A stretch of DNA of 64,000 nucleotides from Malania oleifera (taxonomy: Eukaryota > Streptophyta > Magnoliopsida > Santalales > Ximeniaceae), in NCBI RefSeq assembly GCF_029873635.1, contig NC_080419.1, positions 65,935,823-65,999,822 of the forward strand, read 5' to 3'. Both the position numbers and the translations under genes were made by a program. Below, piece by piece: positions 56,095 to 64,000 of this stretch. The notes below the pieces were generated by a model. That model was not told where the DNA came from and ran no database searches. It saw nothing but the letters and a program-made list of their open reading frames with translations. Every line of letters begins with the position of its first letter. Positions within the stretch are counted from its first letter, which is position 1.

Positions 56095-57945
56095 CAAAAA
56101 TGAGCAGCTCGAAAGCTATCCCAAGTATAGGAGTTCTGTCGTGTAATACTAAGCCCAAGGGCTAGATCGTCTCCTCAGGGAATGCGTTTAATCTCAAAAT
56201 TTACGTTCTTCCAATCGAAATTAAAAATGCACTGAACTCAGTTCTGATTCAGGATTTTCAAGATTGCTAAGATTTATTTTGACCAATTGAAATAATAGAC
56301 AATTTAAAAACTTAAAACGAACAAGTACTAAATTAACGAACTAAGATGGAAACCCTAATCTACTCAAAGAAACATTGAGACATGCGCTAATTAAAGATGG
56401 CAACTTCGAACACGTAACTAAAACATGCAAGAATGGAAACTCTAATCTACTTAAGGAAACATCGAAACACGCTCTAATTAAAAATGGTAACATTAATCAT
56501 GGAATTAAAGCGTATAATGGAGACTCAATCAGATTCAATGCATACAATAAAAACCAAGACTTTAACACAAATCAAGAACTCGAACCAAAACTTAGTACTT
56601 TAAACACTTCAACAATATTCAGACGATAAAAAAACACGAACTTTAACATGAAAGAACCTAAACTAAATCAAACCGCAATTAAAAACTAAATGTTTAAGAA
56701 AAGAAGACAACTAGTTTAATAAAAACATTATTTATTTATTTTTATTTTTTTTGCAAAAAAAATTAAAACAGAATTTAAATTAAAGGACAAATAAATAAAA
56801 GACAAACAATTTAAATCCTTTGCTTTAGAGCAAGATAAATAAAAAAATAAAATTAACCCTCAATAAAATTACTTAAATAAGGATTCAATACTAAAGTGTG
56901 TTAACAACTTTAATGAAGAAATAGTCTAAAACAAAAAGCATTAACCAGCTGTAATAAATTAGAGAAATTAAAAGAAAGAGAAAGAGAAAGAAGATTGGAG
57001 GGAGCCTCAGGTGGAGCAGAAGTCTTCTCGGGTTGCTGGAAGGAGGAATTGCAGGGGAGCTGTGCTGCTGCTACAGGATCGGGTGGTTGGGAGTTTGCTG
57101 GTTGCAGCAGCTGCTGCTGGTGAAGGGCTCGGGCTGCTGTATGCTGGTATTTTGCTTCGTGGGCTGTTGCAGCGGCTGTAAATAGGCCGAGAAGCCCGCC
57201 GAAAATTGCCGAGAAGGGCTGCTATGGTCTGCTGTGGTGGCTGCTGTGCAGAGGGCTGAGGAGGACTGCTATGGTCTGCTGTGGTGGCTGCTGTGCAGAG
57301 GGCTGAGGAAGATGGAAAAAAGAAGAGAAAAATAGGGAGAGAAACAGGGGAAGAGAAGGAGAGATTGAGGGAGAGAAAGTAATGGGAAGAGAAGAAGAGA
57401 TTGAAAAAAAACAAAGCCAACTAAAGAAGAAGAAGAAGAAGAAGAAGAAGAAAAGGAAGAAGAAGAGGAAAGCTTGGTGCACAGGGCATATGCTGGGAAA
57501 GAGGGGAAGAGAAGAATAAATAGAGATTGGGGAAGAAAGCCCTAGACCCGGATTAGAGATTTGACCCATTTAGAGGACCCGAATTATTATATATTTTTGT
57601 TCTCTATTCATTGCAAATTTTGCTCTTTTAGAGCCTGTATCTCACAAAACTCAAAACATTAAAGTTGTAGATAATCCTTTCCTCTTTGTCCAAAAATTTG
57701 AATCGTCTCGATCAGAGCTCGGACGGAAAAGTTATATATGAAATACGAACAGGTGTCGGTTTTGGTTCCCAGGAATTTTCCTGCGACAAAAAATTACCAA
57801 AACTTCATAAATAGTGCAATAAAGTGCAAGAATGATGATTTTGGCATTTTATTAAAATATTGGATAATTTTGGACATTTAATTAAAAATATAAACCGTAA
57901 AGCCTAGGTTAAGATGCCCAATTACGCAGTTTTGATGCGTAATCA
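56095..57945 (-). repeat. Athila-2 3' LTR
   Basis: 1851 bp; differs from 61453-63277 by a few substitutions and by GAA-run length (57424-57451 here, shorter at 62778-62798). It includes a duplicated GCTGTGCAGAGGGCTGAGG segment near 57245-57310. Open frames inside are repeat translations. Confidence 0.94.
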
Positions 57946-57958
57946 CACCCCCCAACTA
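57946..57958 (-). other. Polypurine tract of Athila-2
   Basis: Minus strand TAGTTGGGGGGTG next to the LTR, identical to Athila-1. Confidence 0.9.
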
Positions 57959-57962
57959 ACGT

Positions 57963-57981
57963 TTTGCTAGTCTCTAGCAAA
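57963..57981 (-). other. Hairpin beside the Athila-2 polypurine tract
   Basis: TTTGCTAG-TCT-CTAGCAAA, the same perfect inverted repeat as at 24205-24223. Confidence 0.75.
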
Positions 57982-59645
57982 TGACGTGAATGAATCTCAA
58001 GGTGGTGTCTACAACTACATACTCTGGTAATCATGAAATCAGTGTACATGCGATATAACTATACCACTTCACATACAAGAACATAACTGAATTTCACACA
58101 AGCTCATTCATATTCAATGCACATGACTCCAAAGCACATCACTCATGCAAGTTTCATCGTTTATATGTGATTTGAAAGTAGTATACTCACATGAAGTTAA
58201 TCAGTGGCACATTCAGAGTTAATGCAATCATATAAGTTCGAGTATAAACAGGTAAACTCTCGAGGTGTGTGTGATGTGTGTGACTCAATACACCTAGGAC
58301 GCCAGTGGACACCTACAGAACGGTCGCTTTGACTCAGCCTAACTGGTATACCCTCAAGAATACTTAAAGAAAATGGGTTCACTCATCATATGTGAGGAGG
58401 AGTGTCGTGATCAAATATCTCACATATTAAAAAGAACAACGCTAAGTATATGGTATGGACTAGTCTGGAAAGGATCTAGCCTATCTGTGAGGTGTCGGGT
58501 CCTTCACCCTAGCATCTTCTCACCTACTCGCCATATTCAATTGAGACCACCCTAGATCAACTTACTCACAAACTTGTCGTGAATGCATATGAGGCATTAA
58601 TCAGTTGAAGAATCTTCATACGTGGAAAATATGTGTCGTCCTTGACTTTTTGTGATATGTATTTGGGCCGGCATTGACATTTCATTTCATGCGCATGTGT
58701 ATTGCTTATTCTTTTTTTTCCTGCTCATTCTTTATTTTCTGTCTTTTCTTGAGCAATAAGGACAATATAACACTTCTTTTGTAATCTTCAAACAATCAAT
58801 GGGAATTGAGCTCGAATAGGAGTTCATGAATTAAGTCTATCTCTAGGGGTGGCTCAGCCTTCACATTTTGAGTAGGCTATAAGATCTAGGTTTCTATCTC
58901 CCCACTAGGTGTCACCTCTAGGCTAGCAAATCAAAAACAGAGACTAGTGTACAAGGAATCATCCAGAAAAAGAGAATTGAGTTCTGTGAACTCTGATTTG
59001 ATATTAACGCTCAAAAGGATGATAAATAGCTCAAGGATATCTCACAAGGTGTCATAGTCTCCACGGGTGCTCTCTTAGTGCTCACAGGAAACCCTAAGTG
59101 CAATGAATCACGTGAATGTGTTTATTTAGCCTCATGAGATGCCGTGTAAATACAGGAAATTATATAGCCAAATTAACACGAATGTACTACCAATCGATTC
59201 TTCATGGAGTCATAAGATCATATAAAGAGAAAACTACGCATGATTGACTCAAGTGTGTCATTCTTAAGTTATACGCGAGTATGTGAAAGGTATACGCAAT
59301 GTTAAGCATAGCATAGTGCAATGTAATTTTTCAGTGCTCCTCCTTTCTTTCTCTCTTTCTTTTTGATTTTTTTGATTTTTTTTTTGAATTTTTTTTTTTT
59401 TAAACCCAATACGTGTACGTGCACAGTGTCACATGCGAATGCTCATCCCCCCCCCAACTACAGTGGAACATTGTCCTCAATGTGAAAGCATAGGGGAAAT
59501 AGAAAATACTGCGCACGGGAAAAGTAAGGCGTACCTGAGTGGCGAAGTAATGGAAAACAAAGATCGAACTACGAGAAAATAGACCTGAAAACTAACTAAA
59601 AATAAAATAAGATTAAATAAAAGGAAAATAAGGGAAAGAAAAACA
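57982..59645 (-). other. Athila-2 3' non-coding region
   Basis: Highly similar to 24224-25760 in Athila-1 up to about 59510. It carries the second polypurine-type word (CCCCCCAACTA on plus, ~59450-59460). No coding signal. Confidence 0.75.
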
Positions 59646-61319
59646 TCACAATCGTCTTGGCGGAGGCTCTGGAGGAATTTCGTCTGGTGGCCGCAGGTCT
59701 ATAAATTGCATTGGCGGTTCTCCAAATTTGAGCCGCCACAGTGGATCAGTCTTCATACCTGCACGAAAATCAACCTTAGATAAATTAATGCATGTCAAAA
59801 TACCAAACAATTTGTGTGCAGGTCGACCCTCTTGTGTTGACAAGAATGGGTCTTTATTCAACATCGTTTCTAGGAAATTTGCTTCTTTACGAACTAACGG
59901 TTGAGAGAAAGTGATCGGAATAATTACCTGCAGTTCTTCAGAAGCATTAACATTAAAGGTTTTACCAGGTTCTTTGAAAATTATATGTTCACCAGACTGG
60001 TCACCCTCTTTATCGGGTGTACATATCATCATACCACTACAAGAGTCTGCCTCCACATTAGGCTCCTTAACATCTGATTCAGGTGGGAGTGACGGTTTCA
60101 TGATTTCTGAGTTCGGAGTATTAGGTACCACAAGTTGGTACTTCGTATGAGTATCAGTCTCCTCATGAACTAACTGCTCCGCTTCTAGCCCCATTTTCTC
60201 TGATTTTTCTTTGACCTCTTCTGGTTCAGCCTTGACTTCTAGTACTGGGATAACTGGTTGTTCGACGATGAGCATCTCAGGTTGGGGAAATTCTTTCTCG
60301 CTTCTCGAAGTAGTGGTGGCCTCTGCTATCTCAAGATAAACATCGTGTATTTGTTGGTGTGGCGGCTGGTACTATTGAAAACTAGGTTGAGGTTCCACGG
60401 GCAATTCTTCGTTTTCTAAAATGTCCAACTGCGTGCTTATCGCATTAATGGTGTCCCGCAATTCATTATTATGATCGACTTGAGTTTGCATGAACTGCTG
60501 AAGCATGTTCGCCATCTGTGTTATGCTATCCTCGAAAAGGTCTAACGACGTACAGCTCGAAGAGATCTGTTGTGGCTGATATTGAGGCGGAGGGTTGTTT
60601 AGGCAGTTTGGTGGCTCGTATACATCTCCACGACCGATTGTGCTGATAGGGTGTACAGTTATGGGTGCCTGAGTGCATCGTGTGTTCCACTGTGGGACAT
60701 TGTCAGCTAAGTAATCAAAGAATGATAATACCTGATCTGGATCCTCGCTGACGGGCTCTCCATTAGACATAATCTGGACAAAACACTTGCAATCAGGGGT
60801 GAGAGCACTATAAAAATAATCAGCTAACCTCCATAAGTCGAACCCGTGATGTGGACAAGTGCGTAGTAAATCCTTGAATCGCTCCCAGCAAGCCCTAAAT
60901 GTCTCGTCATCTTGCTGCACAAAATTAAGAATCTGTTCTTGCAGAAATTGAGTTTTCTGTGAGGGACAAAATGCATGCAGGAATTTACGCTCCATATCAA
61001 CCCAATTAATGATAGAGTGAGGTCTCAAGGAATGAAACCAGATCAGTGCTCTATCCTGCAAAGTAGTAAGAAATAAATTTAGTCGAATAGAGTCATCAGT
61101 TTTAGCATGAGAGAAAAACATATTGCAGGTTAATTCAAACTCTGCTAAGTGCTGATATGGGCACTCAGATTCCATCCCATAGAACTCGGGTAGCACTGAC
61201 GTCCTCCTACGCTGCATCATGAAATTAAGCTCATCATAAGGCAAAATAGTAGAAGAGGATGCAGTGGCATATTCAAGCTGCATAAAATCCATTATCGTGC
61301 ATGGTGCAGGTGCAGCCAT
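59646..61319 (-). CDS. Athila-2 gag-like ORF with unrecognised C-terminal region
   Basis: ATG 61319 (MAAPAPCTIMDF) to 59646 is one frame of 558 codons with a single TAG at 60369-60371, in a Gln-rich stretch. Residues ~1-220 are Athila-type capsid (FYGMESECPYQHL, LQDRALIWFHSL, CWERFKDLLRTCPHHGF). At the place where Athila-1 has its zinc knuckle and Pro/Gln linker, this ORF goes straight from GRGDVYEPP to PPPQYQPQQ, so no CCHC motif exists. A conserved helical segment (ANMLQQFMQTQV, STQLDILENEE) follows. After the TAG come ~210 residues (60275-59646): acidic, then NFLETMLNKDPFLSTQ, KLFGILTCINLSKVDF, PLWRLKFGEPPMQF and a Pro/Arg end. I do not recognise this part. Apart from the one stop it looks recently functional. 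Confidence 0.85.
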
Positions 61320-61428
61320 TTTTCAAAACTCGAAATTTTTTCTTTTTTTGTTTTCTGATTTTTTTTTCTTTTTCTTAAAACTAATAAAGATGAAGGGAAA
61401 AACGCAAATTTGAGACTAAGAACAACAT

Positions 61429-61446
61429 TCCCCGGCAACGGCTTCA
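61429..61446 (-). other. Primer binding site of Athila-2
   Basis: Minus strand TGAAGCCGTTGCCGGGGA, the Asp-type site with two changes (AA for GC) from the common TGGCGCC form. Confidence 0.82.
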
Positions 61447-61452
61447 AAAACT

Positions 61453-63277
61453 TGACTCACTCGAAAAATGAGCAGCTCGAAAGCTATCCCAAGCATAGGA
61501 ATTCTGTCGTGTAATACTAAGCCCAAGGGCTAGATCGTCTCCTCAGGGAATGCGTTTAATCTCAAAATTTACGTTCTTCCAATCGAAATTAAAAATGCAC
61601 TGAACTCGATTCTGATTCAGGATTTTCAAGATTGCTAAGATTTATTTTGACCAATTGAAATAATAGACAATTTAAAAACTTAAAACGAACAAGTACTAAA
61701 TTAACGAACTAAGATGGAAACCCTAATCTACTCAAAGAAACATTGAGACATGCGCTAATTAAAGATGGCAACTTCGAACACGTAACTAAAACATGCAAGA
61801 ATGGAAACTCTAATCTACTTAAGGAAACATCGAAACACGCTCTAATTAAAAATGGTAACATTAATCATGGAATTAAAGCGTATAATGGAGACTCAATCAG
61901 ATTCAATGCATACAATAAAAACCAAGACTTTAACACAAATCAAGAACTCGAACCAAAACTTAGTACTTTAAACACTTCAACAATATTCAGACGATAAAAA
62001 AACACGAACTTTAACATGAAAGAACCTAAACTAAATCAAACCGCAATTAAAAACTAAATGTTTAAGAAAAGAAGACAACTAGTTTAATAAAAACATTATT
62101 TATTTATTTTCATTTTTTTTGCAAAAAAAATTAAAACAGAATTTAAATTAAAGGACAAATAAATAAAAGACAAACAATTTAAATCCTTTGCTTTAGAGCA
62201 AGATAAATAAAAAAATAAAATTAACCCTCAATAAAATTACTTAAATAAGGATTCAATACTAAAGTGTGTTAACAACTTTAATGAAGAAATAATCTAAAAC
62301 AAAAGGCATTAACCAGCTGTAATAAAGTAGAGAAATTAAAAGAAAGAGAAAGAGAAAGAAGATTGGAGGGAGCCTCAGGTGGAGCAGAAGTCTTCTCGGG
62401 TTGCTGGAAGAAGGAATTGCAGGGGAGCTGTGCTGCTGCTACAGGATCGGGTGGTTGGGAGTTTGCTGGTTGCAGCAGCTGCTGCTGGTGAAGGGCTCGG
62501 GCTGCTGTATGCTGGTATTTTGCTTTGTGGGCTGTTGCAGCGGCTGTAAATAGGCCGAGAAGCGTGCCGGAAATTGCCGAGAAGGGCTGCTATGCTCTGC
62601 TGTGCAGAGGGCTAAGGAGGACTACTATGGTCTGCTGTGGTGGCTGCCGTGCAGAGGGCTGAGGAAGATGGAAAAAAGAAGAGAAAAATAGGGAGAGAAA
62701 CAGGGGAAGAGAAGGAGAGAGTGAGGGAGAGAAAGTAATGGGAAGAGAAGAAGAGATTGAAAAAAAACAAAGCCAACTAAAGAAGAAGAAGAAGAAGAGG
62801 AAAGCTTGGTGCACAGGGCATATGCTGGGAAAGAGGGGAAGAGAAGAATAAATAGAGATTGGGGAAGAAAGCCCTAGACCCGGATTAGAGATTTGACCCA
62901 TTTAGAGGACCCGAATTATTATATATTTTTGTTCTCTATTCATTGCAAATTCTGCTCTTTAGGAGCCTGTATCTCACAAAACTCAAAACATTAAAGTTGT
63001 AGATAATCCTTTCTTCTTTCTCCAAAAATTTGAATCGTCTTGATCGGAGCTCGGACGGAAAAGTTATGTACGAAATACGAACAGGTGTCGGTTTTGGTTC
63101 CTGGGAATTTTTCTGCGACAAAAAATTACCAAAACTTCATAAATAGTGCAATAAAGTGCAAGAATGATGATTTTGGCATTTTATTAAAATATTGGATAAT
63201 TTTGGGTATTTAATTAAAAATATAAACCGTAAAGCCCGGGTTAAGATGCCCAATTACGCAGTTTTGACGCGTAATCA
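61453..63277 (-). repeat. Athila-2 5' LTR
   Basis: 1825 bp, from TGACTCACTCG to GTAATCA on the plus strand; near-identical partner of 56095-57945. Confidence 0.94.
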
Positions 63278-63282
63278 CCTGT

Positions 63283-63477
63283 TTGTCAATTGATCAGCGC
63301 CTCACTCATATTAAGAAGTATCAGGCTAGCTCATCTTGTGGTGTTGATCCTATGGACACTAGTTCTACTCCTTGGAGTGATGATGAAGAATCTGAAGAAG
63401 GCAATGAGGACAGTGATGAAAAGGAAGGTGATGAAGAGGACGCTGAAGAGGAAGATGACGATGATGCTGATAACTAA
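63283..63477 (+). pseudogene. Extra ORF of D, C-terminal tail
   Basis: Resumes after the right CCTGT duplication: LSIDQRLTHIKKYQ, then MDTSSTPWSDD and an acidic tail ending at 63477. It matches the C-terminus of the C extra ORF (LNQRINHMEK, MDISSSLSSD, acidic tail). The polyacidic end is kept although most residues differ. Confidence 0.8.
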
Positions 63478-63950
63478 TTTAGTTGTCAATTTGTGTTGTA
63501 TTAAGCACTCTCTATGTATTAGCTTTGTCTTCTGTTGCTTTTTTTTGTTTTTATTTTCATTTTGGCTTGTACTTCTATTATGTATGCTTTTGTGTAATAT
63601 GAATTTGCTCTTGATGTGATAAACCTCTTTGCACCTATGCCCCTCAATTTCTTTTTGATTGATGTCAAAGGGGGAGAGATATTAGGAGAGCAAAAATGAG
63701 ACAAAGAGTAAAAGCAACCATGCCAAATGAGCATATAGCAAATATGTAATACATATAAAATCTTGGCAAATAGCATGGGGAAGTGAAAGCAAACATAAGA
63801 ACATAAGCAAAACAATACTATAAGCATATATATTGATATAATGCAATATACTTTTGATTGTAACTTCTTTTTTAAACTTACTCATATTTGAAATCATTAT
63901 TTTTAGCCTTTTCAAAGGTTCTCTCATCTTTGCTCCTTTCGTGTCATCAC
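63478..63950 (+). other. D 3' interior after the extra ORF
   Basis: Non-coding, T-rich; parallels 44795-45297 in C. An inner polypurine run (CAAAGGGGGAGAGAT) lies at 63666-63680 in the same GATGT context as in C. Confidence 0.65.
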
Positions 63951-63965
63951 CAAAAAAGGGGAGAT
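63951..63965 (+). other. Polypurine tract of D
   Basis: CAAAAAAGGGGAGAT-type run immediately before the 3' LTR start TGTTGGCC. Confidence 0.9.
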
Positions 63966-64000
63966 TGTTGGCCTAACATGGCTTTTGAATCTCGTTTTGA
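63966..64000 (+). repeat. D 3' LTR, first 35 bases
   Basis: TGTTGGCCTAACATGG...; matches the first bases of 47245. The rest is outside the window. Confidence 0.9.

Larger units (their letters stand above)
56095..63277 (-). mobile_element. Athila-2: pol-less Athila-type element
   Basis: LTRs at 61453-63277 (5' in element sense) and 56095-57945 (3'), nearly identical, with a perfect CCTGT duplication (56090-56094, 63278-63282) inside the D extra ORF. The interior (57946-61452) has an Asp-type primer site, one long ORF and ~1.7 kb of 3' non-coding DNA. No protease, RT, RNase H or integrase is present. LTR ends and the 3' region match Athila-1, which suggests use of the same replication enzymes. 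Near-identical LTRs mean it is among the youngest insertions here. Confidence 0.94.
12676..64000 (+). mobile_element. Copia-type element A2, outermost host; 3' end outside window
   Basis: Its 5' LTR (12676-14804) starts TGTTGACTC and resembles A1 LTRs in architecture. Primer site and gag follow. Its interior is then found in pieces matching A1 in order: 14805-16060, 35176-36535 and 47189-47244. Between these pieces lie B, C and D. Its 3' LTR is not in the window. No A2 pol is seen in the visible pieces, so it is probably gag-only like A1. Confidence 0.8.
47245..64000 (+). mobile_element. Copia element D (relative of C), runs off window
   Basis: 5' LTR 47245-47646 and the first 35 bases of the 3' LTR (63966-64000) both begin TGTTGGCCTA. 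The interior has primer site, gag, pol, interior motif array, extra ORF and two polypurine runs, parallel to C. It is split by solo LTR 2 (49699-51780) and by Athila-2 (56095-63277). The left flank is ATGAT; the right flank is outside the window. Confidence 0.92.

Noticed and set aside
56375..56629. 84-codon frame present identically at 61743-61997
   Set aside because: It is LTR sequence, so identity only shows that the two LTRs are young. Not kept in Athila-1 LTRs.
57007..57569. Ser/Phe-rich open frames, repeated at 62590-62901
   Set aside because: Same low-complexity LTR segment in both Athila-2 LTRs.

Overview
This window is plant nuclear DNA made almost entirely of LTR retrotransposons inserted into one another. 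I see no host gene, rRNA, tRNA gene or CRISPR array. The plant origin rests on three things: Ty1/Copia elements with initiator-Met primer sites (TGGTATCAGAGC) and long SIRE/Maximus-like LTRs, Ty3/Gypsy elements of the Athila lineage with Asp-type primer sites, and an AT-rich background with many microsatellites. The species cannot be fixed from the sequence.

Layout. Positions 1-1148 and 11289-12675 are old, GA-rich, Gypsy-like LTR relics. Element A1 (1149-11288, Copia-type, plus strand) has two ~2.06 kb LTRs, a broken gag and no pol; its interior carries a solo LTR in reverse orientation (6447-8516, target duplication CTTAG). Element A2 starts at 12676 and runs off the right edge. It is a relative of A1 and the outermost host of everything that follows. 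Inside A2 sit three Copia-type insertions. B (16061-35175) is gag-only and itself split by a complete Athila-type element on the minus strand (Athila-1, 22305-33379, duplication ATTAG). C (36536-47188, duplication GGTTA) has decayed gag, pol and an extra post-pol ORF. D (47245 to beyond 64000) is a relative of C. D is split by a solo LTR (49699-51780, duplication TGATG) and by a second, pol-less Athila-type element on the minus strand (Athila-2, 56095-63277, duplication CCTGT).

How the parts relate. Athila-1 has gag, protease, reverse transcriptase, RNase H and integrase, with catalytic residues visible but several stops. Athila-2 has very similar LTR ends and 3' non-coding region, no pol, and one long ORF in which a gag without zinc knuckle is joined to an unrecognised ~210-residue C-terminal region. 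It looks like a non-autonomous partner of an Athila-1-like element. A1, A2 and B are also gag-only. C and D carry all Copia pol domains plus a post-pol ORF with an acidic tail.

The most interesting structure is non-coding. Each Copia LTR family carries an array of short, often palindromic repeats just upstream of its TATA box, with a different core in each family. In D, and less completely in C, a similar array recurs inside the element, after pol and before the extra ORF; in D a TATA box follows it. Further downstream in the LTRs lies a short hairpin whose stem changes by compensatory substitutions between families. All positions and alignments were read by eye; no search or alignment program was run.
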